In this document: piece after piece, positions 21,642 to 33,515 of the stretch | Layout of the letters: each line of letters opens with the position of its first letter | How positions within the stretch are numbered: the first letter of the stretch is position 1 | DNA from: Cryptomeria japonica | Lineage: Eukaryota > Streptophyta > Pinopsida > Cupressales > Cupressaceae | Assembly: GCF_030272615.1 (NCBI RefSeq) | Contig: NC_081409.1 | Span: 616,574,755 to 616,638,754 of the forward strand | Direction of reading: 5' to 3' | Length of the DNA stretch: 64,000 nt | Notes under the pieces: model-generated | What the model saw: the letters and a program-made list of their open reading frames with translations, nothing else | Database searches by the model: none | What the model was told of the DNA's origin: nothing | Made by a program: the position numbers and the translations under genes

Positions 21642-23476
21642 AGCTTGATAATTCGCAATAAGAATATATCTAGGTAGGCTACTCTCGAGGAATTTTTGAA
21701 GGCCATGAAAATGGATGTGAAGCTGCATGTTGAGTTCTTGATGGACATGTTGGGCTTGCTAGAATTTTTCTTATCAGGATGTTACCATAAGTTGTGAAAG
21801 CAGAGGATATACCTTCTAACATAAGAATAAGACAAGGAAGCTTTCCAAAGAGTGGAATGTGAAAAACCACACCAATTTCTAAAGGACATTGACATTAAGG
21901 TCTTATTTTTGTCATTAACCATTGATAATTTTATTGAAACTCGTAAGTGTGGTTGTGGGATTTGATATAATGCTTTTTAGGTGTAATATTTATGTTAAGT
22001 TTTGTTGGAGTTTTTAAAATTGTTAAATATGTTTGCATCTTAAGTAAGATACATCTAGAAGGGGTAGAAGGGTTAGATGTTTTAAAAATTTATTTCAGTT
22101 GTAATTGGAGTGCATGATTGGTGGTACTCGACACTCTTTAAAGAAAAAAGTTCGCATCAAGGGGGAAAGGATATATTCCTTCCTCACAACTGTGAAATGT
22201 GCCTCAGAAGAAAAATTTGCTAAATAGTACATGAACTAAAGCTAGAAGGCAACATAGGAAGGAGGAAATTCAACGATATCTTGTCAATCACTAGTGATGG
22301 GGTTGTGAAATTACATTAGTGACAAAATTATTTGTGCCAAATAGACTAAAGCCAAGATTGGTTACCAAGTGGAAATGACAACCATCTCATATCATTTGTG
22401 ACTAGAGTGGGGATTATCTATAATGGTGTCTGCATACATGACAAGGACTTGGTTCTCAAATATTGTATTTGTGATTGCATGTGTATGTCCACAATCACTA
22501 TGGTTGGTTGTTTGTGAATGGATGTGTTTGTCCCCATTCACAATCTATGGTGTATTTTATTGGAAGTGTTTGTCCCCAGTCACATTTGTTGGGTGATTAT
22601 GATTGGAGGTGTGTGTCCCCAATCATAATTGTTGTGAGTAGATGTGTATGTCCCTAATATTCATAACCTTGATGCTAGATAGATGTTTTTGTCCCTATCC
22701 TAACTTGATGTAAGACCTTGGATAGATGTTTTAGTCTCTATCCTTGGTTCCATGGGTAGATGTGTTTGTCCCTATCCTTGGATGAAAGCATAAGTAATCA
22801 TAGTGAGGCAAGTTCCACTATTGCTTGTCACGAGTAGATGTATATGTCCCTACTCATACCTTAAGATGAACTACTAAGTGTGGTCATCAAGTATTGTGAT
22901 TTACTTTCTCCCCATGTTCACACTAAGGGGGTGTTGGGAATTAGGGTTCACATAGTTGTGAGGTTAGCTATAAATTTGTTGACAAACAACTTGCTATTAT
23001 TTTTATAATGTGTAGTGTCCCTCCTAGACTTGCATTTTGATTTGCACTTTGATAGACTTATATAGACATATGGTGGATACTTAGATGGTTTTCATGACTC
23101 TAATTTCTATCTTAGATGATATCATTGATGCTAGTACTCTATGTGGATTTATGTTATTTGATATGACTCATCATGTTTGGAGATTCACGTGATTGAGGAT
23201 GCTAGCAATGCTATATGATATATGACATTTGATGGTTGAACCACTTTGATGGATTTACATGATTCATGAATTCATATGCGATCATTGTTCAGGTGGGATT
23301 ATATGACTTATGATGATATGTTGGTACTAACCCTATTTCATGTTTATGACTCTATGCAATGTTTGATGATTTATTGTGTGACTGTCTTAATGAGTAGAGA
23401 CAATGTCATATCAGTCATTGTGAGCATGATATGGTGTCATGATTCTCTATCACTTTCTTGTTTACTATGATGAATA
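21642..23476 (+). other. Older host sequence between the two solo LTRs
   Basis: This continues the host DNA from 9196 once the first solo LTR is removed. No coding domain is recognised. Its notable content is the hairpin array at 22471-22855. The last five bases, GAATA (23472-23476), are the target copy of the second solo LTR. Confidence 0.6.
22471..22855 (+). repeat. Array of nine hairpins: variable stems, constant ATGTGTNTGTCC loop
   Basis: Units have a conserved 12-nt loop (ATGTGTTTGTCC, ATGTGTATGTCC and similar) closed by stems of different sequence that stay complementary: GTGATTG/CAATCAC (22471-22498), TTGTGAATGG/CCATTCACAA (22512-22543), ATTATGATTGG/CCAATCATAAT (22596-22629), GATAG/CTATC (about 22678-22699), GGATAG/CTATCC (22720-22743), GGGTAG/CTATCC with one G-U (22754-22777), GAGTAG/CTACTC (22832-22855). 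Two further units at about 22559 and 22636 are weak. Constant loop plus co-varying stem is the pattern of selected structure, or of an unusual generating mechanism. Confidence 0.8.
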
Positions 23477-24389
23477 TGTATTGTACATGTCATGTTTAGT
23501 GTTTGATGTAGGTTGCAAGTACTAGACATCGACTCCACCTAGCTTCACAAGTTTGAGCATGTCTCTATCCCAATGGCAAGTTGTCAGAGATGACATAGTT
23601 TCCCTCACACACTCTAGGTCTAAGTTGTGTACCTTGTCGATTACGCCACAACATAAGCTGAGGTTAGAGTCCTAAGTTGTGTTCTTTTCCCTTTGGTGTA
23701 TGATGTTTGAGTCTATGATATCCCTAGTGGGTGATGTGTGATTATTTAATTATTCAATGTTTATTTTTGATCGATTAATGTTTAAGTTATTGATTTAGTT
23801 TATTATTTGATTTAATGTTTAATTAAAGTTTAATTATTATTTACTATTTAGTTACTTTTATTATTGAGTTTTTACTTAATGATGATTAAAGGAGTTTTAT
23901 ATTTATTTTACATTTTTTTATTTTAATTATTTGGTGTCTTTTGATTCCTTATTATTGTAATTTATCTATGATTATTTATTTAATAATTGTTATTTAATTA
24001 ATTAATATTGTTTTAACCTATGCATTGGTATTTCATTATTGAATGAATATTATTATTATTCATTATTATTTAATTAATGTGGCATTTTGAATATATTGTT
24101 TTTTATAATAAAAGCAGCCAAAAATGAGGGGGCTGAACCATAGGTACAATTAAGAGAACAGTGGCAGGGCCATTGTTCGTACATTAATAGCAAAGTAGCA
24201 GCCTTTTACCTCTATCAAAAATAAAAACCATATTACAAGAGTTTATCAGCAATAAAAAAAACCTAGTTAGAGTATAGTTCATAAGCCATGCAGGGCTATA
24301 ACCAGCAAAATATAAACATAAGCCAAAACTGGGCTTATCCAACCCGCAACTACACAACATAGACAAAAAACACCACCACATGCAGACAG

Positions 24390-25863
24390 TTAATTCTTTT
24401 TCCCTTGGCTCTTCTTAGGGAGCAGCTTTCGAGCCCATTCCTTCATGAGGAACTTGAACAGACCTTTGTAGTCGTCCTCCTCTTTGCCTTTCCCTTTGGC
24501 CGTGGTATCCTACAACAGGCACAATGTCATCACCGAGCATCTCATGACATTCAGTGCGAACTTGGACACATCGTGCATCTTGGACTTCATCACCTCCAGT
24601 CTGCTGGTAATCACCCGCACAGTATCAGAGAGGACCTCTATCTTTTTTTTGAGCTCAGTCAAGTTGGGCTCTTCTTCCTTCACGCTACTGGCCTCTTCAA
24701 CAAGCGGCATTTTTTCAATCCTAAAAGTTAGGGAAGGGAAATTGGCTGGCTTCAGATTCATAGAGGAGATGGGGCTTTTAGAAACCTGGGTGGAGCTCAT
24801 GGAATGGGGGGTCTGTTTGTGCTGGGTCAGGGACACTTTAACATACAAAATGGAGTTGCTCGTGTCGTGCGAGGAAGAGGGGTCTCCCAGGGGTTTCTCT
24901 GAGGGTTTAGTGGCCAATCTGCTTGAGCAGCGAGGGGTGTTGGCTTCTTCAGTAATGTCCAAGTCCAAGTCAATCTCCTAGATTTTGACTCTTTTAGGGG
25001 TCCTCACCTCCTCTGAGGAATGATTCTTGGATTTCTTGCTGGAGGATCCAAATTCCAGGCACCGAGGGCTTGAGTCAATATTGGTCGGGGGTTGGGTCGA
25101 GGGGCTAGCATTCTACACAGAAATGGAATGGGGCGGGCAGAGGGCGAGGTGAAAGTTATATAGGTAGAGAATGAGGCCCTGATGCAGGATGGGAAAATCT
25201 TTCCCTTTCTTCTTAGCTTCGGCTATATCCTTAATGTTAGCATCCATCGAATGCAGAAGAAAGAATGGAATGGAAATGAGCTCTTTATTCCTCAAATGGT
25301 TCAGGAACGGGAGATGGTAGTAGTAAAAAATGCCATACCTGCCCTCCAGAGTAAAATATTTCATCACAATGTAGTAGACTTCATCCCACGGGTGGGGAAG
25401 CTCCTCCGTGTTGAAACCTCCAGCCCTCTTGATAGTGTTCTCTCCTTGGTAGAAAAATTGGTTGAGGCTGGTAGAATCTACGATTCGGCTCTGCTTTTTC
25501 CATTTTCTGCCCTCCATTGATAGGCTCATCGCCTGAGCAATAACCTCTTCATTGATTTTGAAAGAGATTCCCCCCATGGTCACCCTTATGTCCTCCCAGG
25601 AAGTCACAAATTATTTGGAGAGCCTCTCATCGTTGCCCTTCATATTTTCCATGAATTTGTCAATACCACCTTCGGTGCACACAAACCAAGTTGTTGGTTT
25701 GGCTTTCAACTCATCCACTTTGTTGGGTTCCAGTCTGAGCCTGTCCCCCCCCCAATTCTTGAGTCCTCCAGATTCACAGTTTGAAAAACCAGAACACAGA
25801 GCCAAAGTGAATGCAAGATGGAATGGTTGAGAACGGTGTGTCGGACTTGAAGTGAATGGTCAT
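24390..25863 (-). pseudogene. Third ORF of minus-strand LINE, unknown function, coiled coil
   Basis: About 490 codons downstream of RNase H. A plausible start is ATG at 25863 (MTIHFKSDTPFS). The frame moves at a nine-C run (25745-25753) and then stays constant to TAA at 24390. Internal stops TAA 25610, TAG 25115, TAG 24980 and TAG 24512 all fit Gln codons. The first part (PTTWFVCTEGGIDKFME, GGISFKINEEVIAQAM, HPWDEVYYIVMKYF) resembles, by general style only, uncharacterised plant transposon proteins. The middle is Ser/Thr/Pro-rich. The end has a heptad-like coiled coil (LTELKKKIEVLSDTVRVI) and a basic tail. I do not know its function. Confidence 0.6.
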
Positions 25864-26169
25864 AATAATCAGAGTGATTATTACCCTTTACGATCCCATA
25901 GATATCGATATCCGAAGATCTACTCAGAGCGTACGAGCCTTTACTTGAGCCAATGTGAGTTGACAGATTCCCAATGCCGCCTTTGTCATCACTAGTTGGC
26001 TCCGTCTAAGTAATAATTAGAAGGTAATCATTTTCGATGTCTATACTTTCATCATGAATCCATCCCATGTGGTAGTGGTGACTCAGCCTACCCTTGATAC
26101 GTGGCCATATAGGGTGGAAATTGGTGGGATCTCTGCACCAATTTAAAAAATACAAGAAGGTTTCCTTCC

Positions 26170-26692
26170 TCATTGAGTGGAGGGGGTTGTCCTTTCCTTG
26201 AAAAAGGCCTTTTCCTTTTCCAAGATTTCCTTAATGGTGATTGGCAGCAGATTGGAGTCCCTCCAACATCGTAAGCCATTCTGCAATCTTCCTTCAGTCG
26301 CCATGGAATTGGCGGCTTTTTTTCCTTCTCTGAATATGTGGCATATAGTGTAGTCCTCCATTCTAACCAGAAAGCACCTGATGTCCCTCAGAATAGGTTC
26401 CACTCTCCATCCTGCTGAAGTGTTTCCTTTGATAGAATCAATAATGATTTGAGAATCTCCTTCAATTTCGAGATGCTTTATTCCTATGGAGTTAGCCATT
26501 TTTTAGACCCCAAAGGAGGGCCATTCCTTCAACTTGAGTAACTGTATTATCCCTTAGGTTGCTAGCATAGGTTGCAACCATGTTCCCAAGATGATCCCTT
26601 ATGACTCTACCACCAGCCTCATAGTTGCATTGAGCAGAGCCATCAAAATTCAGTTTGAACCAATGAAGTCTGGGGGTTGACCATCTAGTCAT
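26170..26692 (-). pseudogene. RNase H domain of minus-strand LINE ORF2
   Basis: Two overlapping frames, 26692-26492 and 26499-26170, joined across an A run. Acidic residues: LNFDGSAQ (Asp), QVEGMALLWGL (Glu), IEGDSQIII (Asp). The last conserved Asp appears as Asn in REGKKAANSMA. It is followed directly by the ORF3 region. Confidence 0.85.
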
Positions 26693-26775
26693 TCATCTCT
26701 TAATCTTGGTGATGTTATTGACGTGGCAAAGCTAGGGGGAGCTTCCAGCAAATAGTGATCTTCTCGTCCACCTTA

Positions 26776-27182
26776 TCAGGAGGATAGGGGGGGATTTTCC
26801 ATTTTTGTGACTTCTAAATTAATCATCTTAAAGCAAATGTGAGCCATAGAGTCCAAGGGGGTCTCAGTGTCTCTAAAAATTCTGTTATTTCTTTCTTTCC
26901 ATAAGGCCCAGCAGATGTGCAGTGGGATTTGTTTCCAGAGTTGAATGATGAGGGGATGATGGGAGGGGAGGTCCAATCAAAAGCAAAGTTTTTCATATTC
27001 TTCTGAAAGACCCAGCAGAGACCGTATTTCTGAAGAGTGATAGACCAAATGTGAGTTGCAAAGGGATAGAGTACAAAAAGGTGGTCGATAGATTCCTCAT
27101 CAGCTTTGCATAAGCTGCATCTATTGGGGAGATGGAATCCCCTTTCTTTCAAATTATCAAGCATAAGGGTTTTACCATGCAT
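26776..27182 (-). pseudogene. zf-RVT region of minus-strand LINE ORF2
   Basis: HGKTLMLDNLKERGFHLPNR is followed by CSLC and an EESIDHLF block, the Cys/His arrangement of the zinc-binding domain found after plant LINE reverse transcriptases. It continues, after a frame change, as WALWKERNNRIFRD (26976-26776). The segment 27183-27700 between this and the RT thumb is too decayed to read as one frame. Confidence 0.75.
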
Positions 27183-27698
27183 GAGGGCCCACCAAAAAAA
27201 ATTAATTTTAGGGATTAGTTGAGGGTTCTAGACTTTCTTCCAGCATTCTACATCCACAGGGTGCTTGAGGAGCTGATTGTAAGCTGATTTGACCAAGAAA
27301 TAACCCGATTGTGTCTCTTTTCAGATGAAGGTATCTTCAATCGGGGCCAAGGGGATTCTGGTTCTCAACAATATGAGTTGCAGATCCTAAGCCAGGGGGA
27401 CCAGATTGGGTCTACTGCAACATATGGTAACAATGTCCTTCCAGCCCCTTCCTGGGACCAAGTAATCCTCAGCAAAAACCCCCAGGATACCTTTAAGGTG
27501 ATTCATGATTTGATGGAAGCGAGTGTTGGCCAAGGCCCTGTCCTCTATCTAGAAATCCTCCTAGAATCTAACCTTTTTACCATCTCCTATCTGCCACTTC
27601 AGACCCTCTCTAACCATCACTCTGTTCTTTAGGATATTGTTCCATGGCTTAGAGCCTTGGGGGAGGTCAGTTGTATTCAAATTGTAGAAGAAATGCTC

Positions 27699-28562
27699 CT
27701 AGTCCAAGTACTTAGCTTTGATGATGTTGCACCAGTCTACCTCACCCTTAGCTAGGGTCCATCCAATCTTGGCAATAAGAACCTTATTGAGGACATTAAT
27801 CTTTCTTATGCCCAAACCTCCCAGAGATTTGGGTAGACAAACAGTATCCCTTTTGACCAGAGCAAAGCATTTTTTTTCCTCTAGGCCAGTCCATAAAAAA
27901 TTTCTTTGGTTTTTTTCAAGTTTTTCTCCCATGGACCCTAAAATTTTAAACATGGAGAGGAAGTACACTGGAATTCCCTGGAGGGAGGTTGCAAGAAGCT
28001 GGAGTTTCCCCGCACTGTTGGGGAATTTCCCTTTCCATCTCGCAAGTTTTTTCTGCATTCATTCCAGGATAGAGTTCCAGAAAGTGGGGGTAACTTCCCT
28101 AACTGTGAGGGGGAGACCCAAGTAGGTCCCCAGGAGAGCTACCACTTTGCATCCAAGGATGGAGAGAATTTTGAGTTGGAGGTCATTTGAAGTGTTGAAG
28201 AAGTAGAGATTGCTCTTCTCATAGTTGATGCATTGTCCCGATGCCTCGGCGTAGTCTTCCAGAAGGATCTTCCATCCTTTAGCCTCCATGACAGAAGACC
28301 TACCAAAGAGGAAAGTGTCATCAATGAACTATTGAATATTAAAGGGGGGGAGTGTGGAGGCAGCTTTGAATCCTTGGAGCCTACCATTGGTGACCAGGTG
28401 GGTCACATTTCTGTTTAAGACTTCAGCAATCATGATAAACAGGTAAGGGGATAGGGGATCACCCTGTCGGATACCTTTCTCGGCTTTGAAGCATCCCCTA
28501 GGAGTCCCATTAATCAGAATAGATAATTGAACCATGGTCACACATTCTCGAATCATATTCAC
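27699..28562 (-). pseudogene. Reverse transcriptase, catalytic half and thumb (minus LINE)
   Basis: Frame change at 28562, then GIRQGDPLSPYLFIMI (motif B), a TAG at 28331-28329, FIDDTFLFG (motif C, both Asp present), SGQCINYEKSNLYFF, TYLGLPLTVRE and RWKGKFPNSAGKLQLL. Open in one frame apart from stops at 28331 and about 28061. Confidence 0.9.
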
Positions 28563-29200
28563 TATTTTTGGTTAAATCCTAGTTTTAGAGGCACTTTGAA
28601 AAGAAACTCCCAATTAACCTTGTCATAATCTTTTGATATATCAAGTTTAAAGGCCATACCTAGCAGTTTGCTCCTATCCATGGAGTGGATTATCTCATGA
28701 GTTGCAATGGCAGCATCCAAAATTTGGCGTCCCAGGACGAAGCCTTTCTGAGATGGACTGATAAAAGTTTCCAGAAAGGGTTTAATCCTATTCACAAGGA
28801 CCTTGGAGAGTATCTTATAGATGGTATTGCAGAGGCTTATGGGCCGATACTCCTTCAAGTAGCTAGGCGTAGTGGTCTAGGGGATGAGGACAATGAAGGT
28901 TTTGTTGATCTTTTTCAGCAGTCTCCCTATTTTGAAGAAGTCTTGAACAACTTTGGTGACATCATAACTGACAATGTCCCAAAAGTCCTGGAAGAACGCC
29001 GAGGGGAAACCATCCGGGCCCGGTGTCTTGTAGGCTCCCATAGCAAAGACAGCCCTGTGGACTTCATCAATTGAGATGGGTGCTGAGAGTTGCCATTTAT
29101 TGTCCTCATTGATGGCCATCGACAGCTTACTAACCAGGCAGTCCTGGAGTGGAGAAACCCTTCCACCATCCGCATACAGTCTGGTGAAAAAGTCCACCAC
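28562..29200 (-). pseudogene. Reverse transcriptase, front half (minus LINE)
   Basis: Same frame in two open segments, 29200-28877 and 28858-28562. Contains GAYKTPGPDGFPSAFFQDFW, EYRPISLCNTIYKILSKVL, QKGFVLGRQILD and FKLDISKDYDKVNWEFLF (motif A Asp present). The TAG near 28859 fits CAG. Confidence 0.92.
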
Positions 29201-30363
29201 CTTCTATCTAAGCAGAAAGTCCTCTGAGATCTCCTGGCTAGTGTCATCCTTAATGTTTTTGATATAGTTCCTTCTCTTGTGGATTGAACTCGATCTATGG
29301 AAGAAGGCAGAATTTTTGTCCCTTTCTTTCAACCATACACTTCTTCCCTGGAGAGGGTATCTTTCCAGCTCTTGCGGCAATTTTCCTCTTCCTTCAAGAT
29401 GGGGTCTGGGGGGTTACCGATAGCCATAATATTCTGGAGTTGTTCTAGTTTGGCTCCCAGGTCCTTCTTTCTCTTGAAGATATCTCTGAAAGTGGTCTTA
29501 TTCCACCCTTTGACTTCCCTGTTGATTAACTTTAATTTCTCCATAATTCTGAACATGGCAGTCACTTGGATCGGGGTGGTCCACCAGCGTCGAACCAATT
29601 CCCTAAAGTCCGGGTGGGAGGCCCACATGATCTCATAAAGAAAGGGGGGGGACCCTGGTAGGGTCTATCTTTCCAGTGGAGAAGAAGGGGGTTGTGGTCA
29701 GACGTAGTCCTTGGGAGGGTTTTTCAAGTAAGAGCTATTTCCAATGTCCCAATTGGTGGAAATCAGGAATCTATCTAGCTTGACTTGAATAAGATGTTTG
29801 CCTTTCCTATTATTCGACCAGGTGAAGGGGGCACCCTGCAGATCAATATCCAAAAGGCTTGTAACATAAATGAAACTAGCTAGGTTGCCCATGTTGTCAG
29901 AGAAATCTTCTAAGCCACCACATTTTTCAGACGGGTAGAGGGGGGAGTTGAAGTCTCCCACAAACAAAAACGTGTCCTTCTAGTTAGTCATAATGATTTT
30001 AGACATTTCCTCCCATAGGATCTGTCTCCCCGATCTTGAGTTGGGAGCATAGATATTGAACATATGCCAACATTGTTCCCCATAATGAAGGGAAACTGCT
30101 AGGAAATTTTGGGAGCTAGCGAGAAACTTGCCTTTCATTTTAGTGGGTCCAGAGGGTAGCAATACCCCTAGAAGCACCCAAGGCCTCAACATACAGATAA
30201 TCCGCTCCAGGCCAAAGTTTACTAGCAACCGCAGCAAAAGTTTGAAAGGGCATCTTTACTTCTTGAATGAGGCAAATGTCAATTTTCATCTCAAAAATGA
30301 GTTCTTTTATGGTGAACTGCTTCTAGGGGCTATTCAGATCCCTTATGTTCCAAGAGAGGAACT

Positions 30364-31900
30364 TCATTTCTTGCTTTTGTTAAGTCCATCCAGGGTCAGT
30401 TGTCTACCCTTTGCAATGTCCCTTGCCATAACCTTGTGCCTCATAACTCTTTCGGAGGGTCTTCCTACTTTGTTTTCGTTACCCCCCACATCTGCTTTCT
30501 TGGTCTTGGTTTTCTTCTTTTGGGTTATCCATTCTTCATTATCCATCTGGGGGGAGCCCGAGGGGGATACTTTCGGTGGAGTTACCAAGGAATTTCTAGG
30601 GTGCACTTCTCTATCCCCTATTATAGGGGAGAGAGGGGTTGAAGAGGTGGGTAGGAAATTTTTAGTCAAAAGAGGTTTGGCCAAAGCCGAGATAAGGGCC
30701 CTCTCCTGTGGGATTTCCCCTCTTCCAAGGGCAGGCATGAGTTTTTTACTGGGTCTGCTGGGGATTTTAAGATCTCAAGAATCTTGTTTGTGTGTGGGTA
30801 CTCATTAGAAACTTCATTCATAGTAGTCAGGTCAAGGGGAGCCAAGGATGAAGGGTCAACAGGGTTGATGGTTTCCACCCAAATGGCTTTATTTTTGAGC
30901 TTGCGTTCCGCAACCACGGGGGCTTTACAATCGGTATATGAATGCCCCTGGTTGTTGCATTTCTAGCAAAACAAGGCGGCATTTTCATACACAATAGCTT
31001 GGGACCACTTTCCCCATTTTGAATTTAGGGAGATAAAGTTTGGAAGAGCCTTGTTAATAGTGACATTGACACAAAAATGAGCATACACCAACCTAGATTT
31101 GTTGAGAGTGATTGAGTTTGCTGCAACAAAGTTGTCGAATGAGTTTCCAATCCAGCAGAAGATTTGTTCATCCCAGAATTCCAGAGGGAGTCCAAGGAGC
31201 CTAACCCAGACTGGAGCCATGCGGTTTAGTTCTGCAGAGGGGTCAAAACTAGGCTTCCATTTAGTCATGGTTAGAAAGTGCTTTCCATAAGCCCAAGACC
31301 CCGAAAGGACATAGATCAAATCATCATCGGTGTTGAACTTGAAGAGAAAGAGTCCCCCTGGCATAGCTGAGATCTCCAAGCTTCCTTTAAGCTTCCAACG
31401 AGATTTTGCCCAACACCTGACCATGTCAATAGATGGACGAAAGGAGAAGAAATGACCAACTATTGCCAGGTGAAGGGAAGATGCATTTTTGTCCATCAGG
31501 TTGTCTGGGAGTTTGATCTCCATTCCATCTTCCGTTTGGTAGAAGGTCGCCACAGCATCTTCAGAGTTCAACTTTGTTGACCCAATAAGTGTGTTCTTCC
31601 AGCTAGGCTTGGGATTCTCCTTCACAAGATCCACATCTGCCTGTCTGGCAAAAAATTATGGTCCAGGATGGGGGATATTCCTTTCATCCTCTTTCAGGCC
31701 AGAATTAGTCAGACCTGGTGAAGTGGAAGGGGTGTGAAGGCTGGCATTTTCTTCCGTATGGTTTGCAGACCGTGGGGACCCCATAATCGGCTCAGCAGCA
31801 TGTGCACCGACCGAAGAATCAGGTGTTGGGTCTAGCGGGGAGGGGGGACCTCCCCAGAGAGGGTGGTCATCCAGGGATGCAGGTTCAAATGTGAAGCAGG
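30364..31900 (-). pseudogene. LINE ORF1 (minus): DUF4283-like domain, zinc knuckle, basic tail
   Basis: An RNA-binding ORF1 protein. The main frame, 31634-30963, is a DUF4283-like domain (FSFRPSIDMVRCWAKSRWK, KFNTDDDLIYVLSGSWAYG, MAPVWVRLLGLPLEFWDEQI). It is followed by a knuckle around a TAG at 30965 (C, stop, KCNNQGHSYTDC). The same frame continues to 30666. The lysine-rich tail is in another frame (30738-30364; KKKTKTKK) and ends in TGA overlapping the ORF2 ATG (ATGA). Upstream of 31634 the frame extends past a TAA at 31658 to near 31900, so the true start is unresolved. Confidence 0.8.
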
Positions 31901-31945
31901 CGGGAGAGATGCAAACGAAAGGCAGGAGTTCTAAACTTTAGTAAA

Positions 31946-33515
31946 TAATAATTAATTGTGGGGCAAATAAACTATTAATTTATTATTTGTTTATCTACCC
32001 CTTTAGTTAATTGATAAAATCTACCTACCCTTTTATTTGGTTGGTTGAATGGAAATGTAGATAAATAATATATATATATATATATATAATAGATACCTCC
32101 CTCGAACTATGTAAAGGTAGGTATAATCTATAGTATAATGGAATATTTTGATTGGTTGAGGTTTTTTATAGTTTTTGCTTTGATTTTTGAATTTTTTCAG
32201 CTTCCTATGTATTCACCGCAGTGGGAGTTTTTGATAATTCTAGGAGATTTTGCTTGGAGAGATTTGTTTTGGATTTGGTTGCAAATTTGTTGGAGGATCT
32301 TGTTGGTTTTGGATAGTATCTTCAGATTTCATCTCCTTTTTACTTCTTTTATAGGTTGGCTTCGCAATTCTCTGCACTTTGCATTTGGATTTGAAAAGAT
32401 TGTCTGCAAAGTGTCTTCAAGATTGATTGTTCGGGGGAAATGGGAATTTATTTTTGGTATTGGATAGAAGGAAAGTTCTGGAAGTGATTTGTAATCAAAT
32501 TTGTGTTTTTATTTCATGTATGGCTAGAAAATAAGGGTTGAGTGTGTCTTGTAGGGTTTTAAACCATGTGATTTCTTATTGCAATGGTATTTGTGTAGTG
32601 TGTTGTCTTGTATTGCCTTTTATTTCCATTTGCAGGTGTCCATAGTGTTTAGAGGTCCCTTATTAAGGTCTGCACCTAATTGGGTATCTCGGTGACGCTT
32701 TTTGGAGTATATGTTTGTCGAATGTGATCAATTTCTTAGCTTAATGTTTCCCTCAAGCTTGTGTAAACCCTAATCAGCATTGGAGGAGGTCTCTTGTGTG
32801 TGCTGGGTTGGTTTAGGGCCCTAATTATGCCTCTGCCCAAAACTGGGCATGTTTGATTGCACCTTCCTCTCGTTTTCCCCAACTCTTGCCCTAGTTACAA
32901 AAGTGCCATTCTAGGCTGCAAAAGCATCATTTTAGGCAACAATAGTGCTAAAACAATGACAAAAGTGCCAAAGTAGGTTCAGTACATTTCTAGGTTGAGA
33001 TTTGACTTTCTGGTTTACTTTTCTTGTTGATTTGGACTCCAGAGGCTAGGGTTTGGTGTATAGATGATTTTTGGGCATTTTTTCTATGTTTTTTGCGATT
33101 TGCTTGAATCTTATTTGGGCTCTAGCAAGTATTTTGAACTTTTTTGTTGAGGTGTGTAATGTTGCTCCAGCAAGAGGTATGCATTCCTTGTTGTTGAGGA
33201 TGAGTTTATGCAGCTCCAACAAGAGGGTTTTTTGTGCCTCGTTGTGGAGGACTATGTGGTATCATTGGATTTATATTCTTTCCCTATTTGTATTTTTATG
33301 TCACTCTTGAGGCTCTCTTTATTGTTGAATTATGATTCTTTGAGCTTATGGAATGATCTGTGTTTTATGGCATTTGTATGTATGATCATAACTACCTTTA
33401 TGATTCAATTTTATAATAGATTTGTGATGGTTTTATTGGATGCCTTTCATGATGAGTATTATGTTGTTGTAAGATGTATCTTGTCATGTTTTTACCTTAT
33501 GGTCTTGGTCCATGA
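31946..33515 (-). other. Segment of the second solo LTR between LINE and Copia
   Basis: Non-coding, with a short (TA)n at about 32067-32088. Frames at 32138-32467 and 33071-33609 are low-complexity and resemble no protein. Confidence 0.55.

Larger units (their letters stand above)
26170..30367 (-). pseudogene. LINE ORF2 (minus): endonuclease-RT-RNase H, broken
   Basis: It starts ATG at 30367 (MKFLSWNIRDLNSP). Endonuclease signatures (SWNIRD, FVGDFNSPLYPSEK, GAPFTWSNNRKGK, TTSDHNPLLLHW) are spread over three frames at 30367-29670. Reverse transcriptase runs 29200-27700, a zf-RVT segment lies at 27182-26990 (RCSLCKADEESIDHLF), and RNase H closes it. There are at least five frame changes and many stops; TAG at 28331 directly precedes the catalytic FIDD. 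The three reading frames alternate in the same order as the LINE protein, so this is decay and not overlapping genes. Confidence 0.9.
24085..31945 (-). mobile_element. L1-type LINE (minus strand) with RNase H and a third ORF
   Basis: A 7.9 kb non-LTR retrotransposon reading right to left: ORF1 (about 31900-30364), ORF2 (30367-26170), ORF3 (25863-24390), then a short A-rich end (T run at about 24097-24104 on the plus strand). A likely target duplication with small indels is TAATTAATGTGGCA at about 24071-24084 and ATTAATTGTGGGGCA at about 31950-31964, so the ends are approximate. It is inserted in the second solo LTR. All ORFs are interrupted. Confidence 0.75.

Noticed and set aside
24405-25830. 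Plus-strand frames opposite the minus-strand ORF3
   Set aside because: They are shadows; the minus-strand frame is continuous, biased like protein and follows the LINE order.
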